A stretch of DNA of 64,000 nucleotides. Source: Limonium bicolor (Eukaryota > Streptophyta > Magnoliopsida > Caryophyllales > Plumbaginaceae). Where the stretch lies: assembly GCA_023374045.1 (NCBI GenBank), contig CM041783.1, positions 125,551,503 to 125,615,502 of the forward strand. The letters are read 5' to 3'. Position 1 is the first letter of the stretch, and every line of letters starts with the position of its first letter. The notes below the pieces were generated by a model, which saw only the letters and a list, made by a program, of their open reading frames with translations, was not told where the DNA came from and searched no databases. The translations under genes were made by a program, and so were the position numbers. Below, one piece after another: positions 1 to 9,359 of the stretch.

Positions 1-193
1 AACTAAGATACAAGAATGCTAAATTATGCCTTAGAAACATTAGGAAACAATTTAAACCAAAGAAAACACAAGGGAACACCATAAGAGCAATTTAAGCAAA
101 AACGTGCTTTAAGCATGGATTAACTTTGGGTAACACCCAAATATCATTCTTAGACCTTGGTAACAGGATAATGGACATGTTAAACCAATTACC
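1..193 (+). mobile_element. Family-E LTR, 5' part, interrupted by solo LTR D
   Basis: No gene is visible. The text around 1-110 resembles the start of the LTR at 63509 onward: both carry GCCTTAGAAACATTAG followed by AGAGCAA and GTGCTTTAAG-like words. By that alignment the LTR start lies about 60 bp left of the window. The sequence continues at 4495 after the insertion of D. The family assignment rests on visual similarity only. Confidence 0.55.
189..193. repeat. Target-site duplication TTACC, left of solo LTR D
   Basis: TTACC directly precedes the TGAAATACCCC start of D and recurs at 4490-4494 directly after its TTACA end. Five bases is the usual duplication length for Ty3/gypsy integrase. 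Confidence 0.85.
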
Positions 194-354
194 TGAAATA
201 CCCCGAACTTAAATATAGGGATTAAAATTAATCTAATACGTATTTAAGGGCCTAATGGTACCTGATTAATATTAGTAAGGAAAAATAAATCCAAAAGAAA
301 TAAAGAAAACGCTTTAAAAGCGGAAAACACTAAATAAGCGTTAAATAACCATAG

Positions 355-369
355 GAGGTATGAGACCTC
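355..369 (+). other. Short hairpin GAGGT-ATGAG-ACCTC near LTR start
   Basis: A 5-bp perfect stem with a 5-base loop. The same hairpin occurs at the same LTR position in F (about 5639 and 45299), A LTR1 (about 6831), LTR2 (about 19533) and LTR3 (about 32290). It is the first of several small hairpins in the 5' 550 bp of this LTR group. Confidence 0.5.
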
Positions 370-739
370 GGTCAGAGTATTATAGGGATTCTAAAGGTTT
401 AATAAGACCTAAATAATATATGGGAACAACTCCCGAAGAAAACGGATCCTTAAAACGGATTAAAATCACTAACGAACCTTAAAACGTGTTTTTCGAGGTA
501 ACCGGGAAAACGTGTCTCTAAGCGGGTCAAATAGACTCGTAACAATTTTGGTCAACTAAATAATCATTAATAAATATTAGTGAAGCCTTAGGACCAATAA
601 AATCAATAAAACGAGGAATTAGTAAAAACTGTCAAAAACGAGAAGTTGTGGGGTAGAAACATAAATAACACAAACTTATGTGTCCACTTTTAAAATAAAA
701 AAGTAAAATGTATGTGTGTGCTGTGTGTATGTCCGATTT

Positions 740-1520
740 GGACCCCTCACTCACACTCTCTCACACACACTCACTCCCTTATTTACAAAACTACAAAACT
801 AATAAAGTAAACACTTACTACTTTATTACCCCACACTCTCACACTCTCTCTCCTATCTCTATCTCCCTCTCTCACGTAAATCCCCCACCCTCACTCTCTC
901 TTTTATCTTCTTCTTCCTCCTCCAGCGATTTCCATGGAGAAATGGAAACACCCACACAAAACTCCACTTCTCTCCTCTTGTAACCCCCTTGAATCTCTTC
1001 CAAAAATTATAAAAACTACACCATTGGAATCCTCTCATCAAGAGCTACATTCCTATCTTTTCAAAAATCGAAAACAACAACTTTCATCTCCATGGGTATG
1101 GAGCATTTGGAGTTCCAAGACCACCATTAGAACCACCTCTTCCTCCTTGTCATTTTAAGGTAAAAATCTTCTTGAAACTCCTTTGTTTTTCTAGCCTCAT
1201 GGGTAAAACGAAAATGAAGCTAAAACTTTGTTTGGTTTCTTTACACTCTAGCCGATTTTGGCTTGTTGAAGGAGTTGGAAATATTGTTCTTGAACCACTC
1301 CAAGCTTCATTTGCACCCTTGCAAGGTAATGCAATTTTCTAAACCCTAAAACCTACATTAAAGCTTAAATAATGTTTAGGGTTAGTTTTAGTATTGAAAT
1401 GGTGTGTATTGTTATGGGTTGTAGCACTTGTGTGTGTGAACCTCATTGGGACCGAGAAAAAAGGAGAAGAAAGGAAGAGAAGGAAAGAAAAGGAAATAAA
1501 ACTAGAAACACAAGGTAACC
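740..1520 (+). promoter_or_regulatory. CT-rich leader of LTR D with donor-like AAGGTAA sites
   Basis: A pyrimidine-rich block (about 740-910) is followed by donor-like sites near 1157 (TTTTAAGGTAAAAATC), 1325 (TTGCAAGGTAATGC) and 1514 (ACACAAGGTAACC). The same order of CT-rich block then AAGGTAA sites is found in the A, F, E and B LTRs. It looks like a transcribed, possibly spliced, non-coding leader. That reading is inference; no promoter was identified with certainty. Confidence 0.35.
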
Positions 1521-2454
1521 ACCTTTACCTTGAGCTTGTTTCGTATGTAGTAGTGTAACAGTATTGGAGTAGTAAAATGAGTAACGAATTGAGGAATGAG
1601 TAGTAAGCATATTGTAGTATGATGAGTAATGAGATTGTAACAGTTTTGAAGTTTTTAAATGAGTTTTAAAAGCTGGGGAAAACGTTGGGTATTGATTGAG
1701 TATGTGCAGGAATTCTAGTGTGTTGTAATGATGTTGAGGTGTGGATATGATGTATTGTATAAAAAGGTTGTGAGAATGGGAAATTGTGAGCTGAAATGGT
1801 GTGTGAGCAAGTAAGAATTATAGGGGAGACTATGTCGAATTCTATCTAGGGATTTGAGGACATAGATACATTTGGAACAGATTTTGGAAAGTAAAAATGA
1901 GTGGTTTAGTAGCTGGTAACAGATTTGGATATGAGGTTGTAAATGGGATGGAATTAGGTTGTGAGTAATGTATTTTGGATGATAGGAGTAGCATTAGTTG
2001 AGGAAGTAATGGAGGTTAGAAGTTGAGTGATAAATCTGTAGCATGATAGTGGAAACCAAAATCTGTAGCAAAGTGTATTAATATGCATTGGAGAAGTTAG
2101 GAAGGATTAGTGTGCAAGAATTGGTAAAAAGAGTGTTGGACTTGGGTATAGGTACTGCAATGGCTTGGAAATGTATTTGGGATGCAAAGGATGGTATTGG
2201 TAGTAGGAGTATTGAGTGTAAAAAGTTAGAACAAAAATCTGTAGCATTGAAGGATGAAAATCTGTGGTAAGTGTGGAAAGGAAGTGATGAAATTGCGTAA
2301 GTTGATTGATGGATTTAGTAAAGAATTTGGTGGGTGAACTAAGGCAATTTGGAGGGCCTAGGTAGTGTTTAAACATGTGGGATTACATGTAAGAAGATTG
2401 GAGAAACAATGGGTAAAGTATAGAACTGAAAACATAAATAAAAATGCAAATACT

Positions 2455-2860
2455 GGGCCGGACCGAACTTGCGACCGGCCTTGCAAGTTCAGTCGAGCCC
2501 AGATTTACAAAGACGGGAATGCTTCTGGAATGGACCGAACTTGCGACCGGACTTGCAAGTTCGGGCGGACAAGAAAAATTCTCCCATCAGTAACCTTCTG
2601 GAATGGACCGAACTGGCGACCGGACTTGCAAGTTCGGTCGGCCAGAAAAACAATTTCTGTCGAGTAAGCTACTGGAATGGACCGACCTTGCGACTGGACT
2701 TGCAAGGTCGGTCGGGCTAAAATTTTCACATACGAAACTTACTGGAATGGACCGACCTTGGGACCGGACTTGCAAGGCCGGTCGGCCCTGTAATTCTCCA
2801 GCGCAATTCCTTACTGACTTGGACCAAACTTGCGACCGGACTTGCAAGTTCGGCCGAGTC
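2455..2860 (+). repeat. Six-copy two-arm/one-antiarm palindromic array (LTR D)
   Basis: Six units start near 2455, 2526, 2600, 2673, 2744 and 2815, a period of about 71-74 bp. Each has a left arm such as GACCGAACTTGC, a second direct arm GACCGGACTTGC, then an inverted arm GCAAGTTCGGTC. Units 4 and 5 read GACCTT in the left arm and AAGGTC or AAGGCC in the inverted arm. Spacers differ between units while the roughly 40-bp core is kept. Open frames cross it on both strands because of the palindromy and are not genes. Confidence 0.9.
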
Positions 2861-3078
2861 ATACAAAAAAAAATTATTTAAATTAAATAATTATATATAT
2901 GTATATATATACCCACACATATATATATGTACATGTATGTAAGCATGCCAACATTAAGTAAGAAAGTAAAACTTAAGGTAATGAAAAATAAGTAAGTAAT
3001 GTGTAAGTGTAAGAAGTATAAGGACATAGTAAGTATGAGTTAAGTTAATGATAGATAGATTAATCATTCAACTGTATG

Positions 3079-3087
3079 TATATATAA
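3079..3087 (+). promoter_or_regulatory. TATA-like box in LTR D
   Basis: TATATATAAT lies just before the block GTGAACACCGGAGGAACG that is kept in the D and A LTRs. The A LTRs have a weaker GTATATCATAGG here. A transcription start about 30 bp downstream would put the R region in the best-conserved part of the LTR. This is position-based inference. Confidence 0.3.
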
Positions 3088-3424
3088 TAGGATTTGATTT
3101 GTGAACACCGGAGGAACGTTGGGATACAAGTACAACGGTGAAAGGTATGATTTCTTCATGCCCTGTATCCTAATCTGGTTACCCCGATTTGTGTGCTTAT
3201 TTGACCACCTAAATAAGATAAATGCATGAATCGGACTATATTGCACTTACCTGTGCTTGACTTATGTTGTGCTTGATATTTATTGTCTTGAGCACTAGTT
3301 TGTATAATTCATGAAATATATGAATGATGATGAATGGTATTCGAACCTCGTATTGTACTTGTGTAATGTACTGTACCTCGTATGTATGTGTATATGGGTA
3401 TTGTATTATTGTGGCTTGGATGTT

Positions 3425-3490
3425 GACTTCTGCTAATTCCTAACTACCTAACTCCTAACTTAAGTGAGTAAATTGGAATGAGTAGAAGTC
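3425..3490 (+). other. Long imperfect inverted repeat in LTR D
   Basis: GACTTCTGCTAATTCC (3425-3440) faces GGAATGAGTAGAAGTC (3475-3490), 14 of 16 positions complementary, around a loop with CCTAACT repeats. The same structure is present in the A and F LTRs; in F one mismatch is repaired (GACTTCTACTAATTCC). It may fold in LTR RNA. Confidence 0.5.
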
Positions 3491-4051
3491 CGATATAGTT
3501 TCGGCCACGCGTGAGGATGAGGAGACACAAGAGGTTGGATCCGATTCCTGGTTCGTAAGCTGGTCCACGGCCCAAATCCCTTAAGTGGGTAGCATCCTGG
3601 ATTAGTGAACCAAGTAAAGCCTGGTGGTAGGATGGTGTAGTCCCTGCCCAGAGGCCATACCGGCTTAACATGAGTAAGAGTATGTAAGTAAGTATGTATG
3701 AGTACGAGTATGAGTATGAGTATGTATGCGTATGTATGGAGTAACGAGTAAAAGTGTAATCTCCACCCGATTAACCCGGGTGGACCAATGAAGCTAACAA
3801 GAACTGTACTTTGTGTATGTAATGGGTATGTATATTCAGAAGAAGGTAAGTATGTATTGGATGGTTATATTGTATTCCTTGTATGTAATGAAGTGTATGT
3901 ATGTATGCTTGCATAAGTATTATTGTATTGTGTATAAGAGCATATATGCATGTATGTTTGAAAGAAAATGAACTGCATGTATTCGACCAAGTGGTCGGCG
4001 TACCCTCACTAGTACGCGGGGTATGCGGTTATCATGCGCAGCGAAAGCTGA

Positions 4052-4062
4052 CCCCCAGGGGG
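4052..4062 (+). other. C5/G5 hairpin followed by a T run (LTR D)
   Basis: CCCCCAGGGGG is followed by AACG and six Ts. The A LTRs have CCCC-TTCG-GGGG then T runs, and F has GCCCC-TA-GGGGC then T runs. The stem is kept while loop and closing pairs change. Confidence 0.5.
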
Positions 4063-4489
4063 AACGTTTTTTGTGCAGGTACCCGAAGCGGATGTGTTCA
4101 AGGTAAGAGACCGGCGGCACAACCTTGTATCTAGAAAGTAAGTAGTTGTGAGGAGTGGGGGTAGTAAGTAGTCTCCTAGTGAGTATGTATGAGTTTGGAA
4201 GAGGTATACTTGTATGAGGATCCTAGTAGACTCGGTAATGTGAATTAAATTGTATTGTACATGGAGTATGTATGGAATGAGATTGTACTTATTTGGTAAA
4301 TGGAGTATGTGTTGTAGTTGTGTAGTACTCGGATTCCGGTCCATCAGACCGCTGCAGTATGTAGTAGCAGTAGCCTTTTCTATACGACACATTGTATCAC
4401 CCACATTATGTAAGTATGTATCCGCTGCGTGTATCTGATGTGTAAGGAGATTGGACGGTAAGCATTGTATTAATGGTAGGGGTGTTACA

Positions 4490-4494
4490 TTACC
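4490..4494. repeat. Target-site duplication TTACC, right of solo LTR D
   Basis: Matches TTACC at 189-193. Confidence 0.85.
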
Positions 4495-5488
4495 AAAGAA
4501 AACCAAGCTCAAAAACAAGTTAAAACACAAATTGTGCTTTAAGGACTCTTAAAGCACATTTTTGAAAAATTGTCTTGGAAAGAGGTTTTGGGTGATTAAA
4601 TGCCCATGATTACACCTTAATCAACTTGTGTGCTACTTATTATCACATTAGGAAGCCTAAATCAATGTGAAACCAAAAAATTCAAAAATTTGTGCATTAA
4701 TTATGAATAGTGCCGAAATAGTTCCTAGTTTAAGCTTTAGTCAACTTAGCCTAATTAATTTGTTAACCAAGACCATAAATATCTTCATTATTAAGGGGGG
4801 GCAGTTTTTGAAGTGCTGAGTAGTCACCACATGAGCCAGCAAGTAAGGGAAGAAAAGGGAAATTAGTAAATTCATTATTTCCTTTTAAAACAAAATATCT
4901 ACTTTAACTTACCCCTCTCCTCTTCTTTCTTCATTCTCTTCTTTCCCACCAGTTTCACCTTCTTCCTCCCTTCTCCATTCACATAAGAAGCAGCCCCATC
5001 TTTGCTCCATCTTCAATTTCTCACCAATTACTCATCTTAGCTCCAAATCAAAAACCAAGCTTAGATAACTCTTAGTTAGAGCAAGGTCTTTCTTCCTATC
5101 TTTACAAAACTGGAAAACTCCATTTTGGTGCCATGGGAAACCGCCATTAGAGGAGGAAAAATCAGCTTGAAGAGTCCTTTTGCTTCTCCATTCTCTTAAG
5201 GTAAGAAAAGTGAAAGAAAAATCATCTTTCCTCCCATTTTTCATTATGTCTGAAAATTACCTCTCATGGAGCCTTGTTTTCATGCCTTGAGCTAGCTTGC
5301 TTTTAATCACCAAGGACTAGTGGAGGTCTCTCTTTCATCATTGCCCAAGTCTACTTTGAGACTTCAAAGGTAATCATCCACATTAATGTCTTAAAACACA
5401 TTTTTAACCTAGGAATTATTCCTTAAGGTTGGTGTATTCTTTAGCACTCGTTAGATTCATTGTGTATTGGTTAGAACATTGGCAAGAG
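4495..5488 (+). mobile_element. Family-E LTR, continuation, cut by element F
   Basis: Continues the old LTR of 1-193. It holds a perfect 10-bp hairpin GTGCTTTAAG-GACT-CTTAAAGCAC (4534-4557), a CT-rich block (about 4910-5000) and donor-like AAGGTAA sites near 5201 and 5370, the leader layout seen in the other LTR families. The text AAAGAAAACCAAGCTCA at 4495 also occurs in the sense strand of B's LTR, so E and B look related. F begins at 5489; AAGAG at 5484-5488 is its candidate duplication, but F's right end is outside the window. Confidence 0.55.
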
Positions 5489-6668
5489 TGAATTACCCCG
5501 AACTTAAATATAGCGATTAAAATTATCCTACTAGGTATTTAAGGGCCTAAGTAATATTGGTAAGGAAAAATAAATCCAAAAGAAAAAAAGAAAACATTTT
5601 AAAAGCGAAAAACACTAAATAAGCGTTAAAGGACCATAGGAGGTATGAGACCTCGGTTAGCGTATTATACGGATTCGAAAAGCTTAATAAGGCCTAAAAA
5701 ATATATGGGAACAACTCCCGAAGAAAACGGATCCAAATAATGTATTAAAACGCTATTGAGCTTTAGCGCACGTTTTTCGAGAAAACCCGAAAACGTGACT
5801 TAGAGTGGTCAAACGAACCCGTAAAAATTATAAAACATTAAATAACAATAATTAATCATTAATGGAAGCTTAATAACCAATAAAATAAAAAGAAACGAGA
5901 AAATTCCCGAAAACGGGCCCGGTTAGGGAATAGTACCTAAACCGGGTAAAATAACGAGCGTTTTTTGCAAAAGACGAAAAACGCTCCAACTAGTATAACA
6001 GTAGGGGGCGGTTTTTAATCAGTCAAAAGCCCTCACACACACTCACATACTAGCTAGTTAATTAAGAGGCAAAAAGCAAAAAGTAAAAAGTGCCTCACAT
6101 ACCCTCTCTCCTCTCATTTCTCTCTTCTCTCTCCCATTTCTTTCTTCCTAACCATACTCTCTCTCTTTCTGCTCCCTTCTTCCTGCGATTTTGATCTCCC
6201 CACTACAACAATAGCAGCCCTCTCTTCTTCTCCATGCTCTACCTCCATGTGAGCTCCAAATGTAAAAATAATTACATATTCTTACTCCCCTCCTCATCCT
6301 CCACACTTCCCTCTTTTCAAAATCCAAAAATGAGGAAGTTCACTCCATGGGTTTTCCCCATTCAAAGAGGAAATAGCATCAATGGGTAGCTTGGAGTCTC
6401 CTCTCTCCATTAAGGTAAGAATCTTCATGAAAAACCCATGTTTTCTCCACCTTCCTTTGTAACCGATTTTTTCCCATTGTAATGCCCTATTTTTCTCTCT
6501 CTTTTGAGCACCAATTCAACCTTGCAATGGTGATGGAATCACCTTCTTGAACCAAGGGCTAAAACCACTCCTAAAACACTTCAAAGGTAAACCCTTGAAA
6601 TTATGTTTTTAACACTTATATGAATTAGTATAAATCTAAGGGTTAGCATTTTAATTATACTTGTTTTG
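5489..6668 (+). mobile_element. Element F, 5' LTR, left fragment
   Basis: Starts TGAATTACCCCGAAC (one base off the TGAAATACCCC of its 3' LTR at 45137) and matches 45137-46225 along its length. It contains the hairpin cluster, a CT-rich block (about 6100-6190) and AAGGTAA sites near 6413 and 6585. It is interrupted at 6668 by element A and resumes at 36425. The two fragments together make an LTR of about 4.18 kb. Confidence 0.85.
6664..6668. repeat. Target-site duplication TTTTG, left of element A
   Basis: TTTTG precedes the TG of LTR1 and recurs right after LTR3 at 36420-36424. The two copies bracket the whole three-LTR structure, so it descends from one integration event. Confidence 0.9.
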
Positions 6669-6829
6669 TGAAATACCCAGAATTTAAATATAGGGATTAA
6701 AATTAATCTCATATGTATTTAAGGGCCTAATGGTACCCAATTAATACTAGTAAGGAAAAATAAATCCAAAAGAAATAAATAAACGCTTAAAAAACGAAAA
6801 ACGCTAAATAAGCGTTAAGTAACCATAGG

Positions 6830-7175
6830 AGGTATGAGACCTCGGTTAGCATGTTATATGGATTCTAAAGGTTTAATAAGACCTAAATAATATATGGGAA
6901 CAACTCCCGAAGAAAACGGATCCAAATAAGGCATTAAAACGCTAATAGGGCTTTAACGCACGTTTTTCGAGAAAACCCGAAAACGTGATTTTAAGTGGTC
7001 AAACAGACCCGTAAAAATTATAAACCATTAAATAATAATTATTAAGCATTTATGGGAGCTTAGTAGTCAATAAAAATAAAGAAACGAGAAAATTCCGGAA
7101 AACGGGCCCGGTTAGTGAACAGTACCTAAACCGGGTAAAATAACGAGCGTTTTCTGTAAAAGACAAAAAACGCTC
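6830..7175 (+). other. Cluster of small hairpins near the LTR1 start
   Basis: In series: GAGGT/ACCTC; CACGTTTTTCG with CGAAAACGTG (6959-6987); CCCGGTTAG with CTAAACCGGG (7107-7135); GAGCGTTTT with AAAACGCTC (7145-7175). The series is repeated in LTR2, LTR3 and both F LTRs, with small changes mostly in loops. Role unknown. Confidence 0.5.
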
Positions 7176-7259
7176 CAGCTAGTGCAACTGTAGGGGGGCG
7201 GTTTTTATCAGTCAAATAACTCCCTCACACACACATGTAACTAGCTAATTAAATAAGAG

Positions 7260-7995
7260 AGCCAAAAAGCAAAAAACAATAAAGTAAAAGCTACTTTATT
7301 CTCTTCCCTCTCCCACTCTCACAATTCACTCACCTCTCTCTTTCCTTCCTCCCCTCCATCGAATCTCCCTCCCTCTCTGCTGGAATGGGCGATTTTGAGC
7401 TCTCCCCACAACACAATGGCTACTCTATCTTCTTCCTCATGCTCCATCCACATGTAAGCTCCAAATCGAAAACAAATTACATATTTGAACTCCCCTCATC
7501 ATCCTCTATCATTCTCTCTTTTCAAATTCGAAAAGGATGAGTTTCATCTCCATGGGTTTTCCCCATTTGAAGAGAAAAGCACACCATTATGGAGCTTGGA
7601 GTCTCCTCTTTCCAACAAGGTAAAAATCTACATGAAAAACTCATGTTTTCTTCATCTCCCTTCATAACCGATTTTTACCCTTGTGTAATGCCTTGTTTTC
7701 TCTCTCTCTTTTGAGCATAATATCAACCTTACAATGGTGGTGGATTCACCTTCTTGAACCAAGGGCTAAAACCCCTTCTAAAACTCTCCAAAGGTAAACC
7801 CTAGAAATTTCATTGCAAACACTTCAATGAATTGACATTAATTTAAGAGTTAGTATATTAATTGTAGGGTTCTGTGTTCATTAGGTGATGGGAATGGAGT
7901 TTTACAACTCCATTCCCCACATGGCCGATTTGGGCAAGAAAGGAAGAAGGAGGAGAGATGAGAAAGAATGAAGGAATTATAAGCTCAAGGTAAGA
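7260..7995 (+). promoter_or_regulatory. CT-rich leader of LTR1 with three donor-like sites
   Basis: A pyrimidine patch (7300-7380) is followed by donor-like GT sites at 7620 (CAACAAG|GTAAAAATC), 7794 (CCAAAG|GTAAACCC) and 7990 (CTCAAG|GTAAGAGC). Candidate acceptors between them are CTTTTGAG (about 7713) and TTCATTAG (about 7885). This resembles two or three small non-coding exons. Codon use and open frames do not support a protein. Confidence 0.35.
7890..7917 (+). other. Perfect hairpin GGGAATGGAGTT in LTR1
   Basis: GGGAATGGAGTT and AACTCCATTCCC form a 12-bp perfect stem. It is kept in LTR2 (20602-20629, 13 bp), LTR3 (33358-33385) and F (36440-36467), while the loop changes (TTAC, GG, TGGC). 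Confidence 0.6.
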
Positions 7996-9029
7996 GCTCC
8001 TTACTAATGTTAATTTTTATGCATTAGAGCAATGGAGTGGGTAAACAAGTAAAAGAACCTAAACTATTGTATTGGTATGGGAGTCTATGAAGTTTTGAGT
8101 ATTTGGGAACTAGTGGGTAAGTTGTAGGCCTTAGAGCCAAGTATATTGTGTGTGAGTATTGGTATTGATGTTGGAAGGAGTATTGATGTATTGTAATGGT
8201 TTAGATTGCCTTGTACTGCTGGTAGGACCCTTGTATGGGTGTGGCTAGAATAGGAATGGTTTTGGTGAGAATGTGTATGTGTGGCTAAGTAAGAAAAGTA
8301 GATGAACTATAGCAAAATTTTGGTAGGAATATGTGCATTTATGGATGACTTGGTGAATGGGAGAACCAAGGTATGTATTGAGGATAGTAGAGATGTTTAA
8401 TGACCATGGAGTAGTGATTATAGTATGAGAATGAAAGAATGTAAAATCTGCAACAAAAGTGTTGAATGGTATTGGAGGAACTAGGAGAACTTATGTACTT
8501 GACCTAGGGAATGAGTGTTGGACTTGAAGTGGTGAGACAATGCATTGTAGGCCTTGGAGATGGCATTAGGAGAGGAAATTATGTATGGAGGAAGTAGGAA
8601 CCAAAATCTGTAGCAAAGAGGTATCAAATTGTATAGAAGAACTAGGAAAGATTAGTGTGCAAGAATTGGTAAAAAGAATGTTGGACTTGGGTATAGATGG
8701 TACAATTGCTTGGAAATGAATTGGCATGGCAAGAGGAGGTATTTGGGATGCTAGGAGTGACATTGGTGGAGGAAGTATTGGATGGTAGGAGTTGTAGCAA
8801 AAACTGTAGCGTTAGAGAATGAAAAACTGTTATAAGTGTTGAAAGGAAGTGAGGAAATTGTGTAAATTGGTTGATGGATTTAGTAATGAACTTGATGAAT
8901 GAACTAAGGTGAATTAGAGGATTTAATTAGTGTTTAAACATGTAGGAAACATGTGGAAATGAGTAGGAAAAGATTGGGTGTGAATTGAGTAGAGTTTGAA
9001 GTTCAAAATGAGTAATTAAAATAAGTACT

Positions 9030-9279
9030 GGGCTGGACCGACCCTAGCAGGGTCGGTCGACCCGAAAATTTGCAATCTCGGAAGCTTCTGCATCCGACCA
9101 ACCCAGGGGACCGACCCTGACTGGGTCGGTCGAGTAGAAATTTTAGACGGGAAATGCTTCTGTAACAGACCGACCCAAGGACCGACCCTGGCTGGGTCAG
9201 TCGGATTGGAATTTTCTGTAATTGGAGTCTCTGCAGCCGACCGACCCATGGGTCCGACCCAGGGTGGGTCGGTCGGGTC
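9030..9279 (+). repeat. Four-copy two-arm/one-antiarm array (LTR1)
   Basis: Units start near 9030, 9094, 9167 and 9236. Arms are GACCGACCC, direct, with an inverted GGGTCGGTC. Units 2-4 show two direct arms before the inverted one; unit 1 is shortened to one of each. Same layout as in D, F and C with different arm sequence. Open frames here on both strands are by-products. Confidence 0.88.
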
Positions 9280-9306
9280 AAACTTACAAAAAAAAAACTA
9301 AAAGAT

Positions 9307-9313
<7 letters not shown>

Positions 9314-9357
<44 letters not shown>
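9314..9357. repeat. (TA)n microsatellite in LTR1
   Basis: About 22 TA units just after the palindromic array. The same site is shorter in LTR2 (about 13 units) and LTR3 (about 8), so length has drifted between the copies. Confidence 0.95.

Positions 9358-9359
<2 letters not shown>

Larger units (their letters stand above)
194..4489 (+). mobile_element. Solo LTR D (Ty3/gypsy type, 4.3 kb)
   Basis: A complete LTR with no interior. It opens TGAAATACCCCGAAC and closes GGTAGGGGTGTTACA, the same ends as the LTRs of elements A and F, and is flanked by TTACC duplications. No primer site or polypurine tract adjoins it, so it is the product of recombination between the two LTRs of a lost element. In order it holds a cluster of short hairpins (300-620), a CT-rich leader with AAGGTAA donor-like sites (740-1520), a G/T-rich stretch without features (1550-2440), six two-arm/one-antiarm modules (2455-2860), a TA-rich patch, a TATA-like box and a long conserved 3' part. 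Open frames inside are short and unrelated to any protein I know. Confidence 0.92.

Noticed and set aside
2455..2860. CRISPR-like array (regular repeats with spacers)
   Set aside because: Plant nuclear context, imperfect repeats of about 40 bp in an LTR, spacers partly similar to each other, no cas genes.
2365..2881. Open frames with RPDLQVRS-type repeats on both strands in LTR D
   Set aside because: Translations of the hairpin array; all frames give similar repeats, no start context, no family.
7485..7667. Possible small protein in the LTR leader after the CT-rich block
   Set aside because: Frames differ between LTR copies through indels, so no protein is conserved; better read as non-coding leader.
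9314..9357. TA run as an origin or centromere element
   Set aside because: A simple microsatellite at a fixed LTR position with differing length in the three copies.
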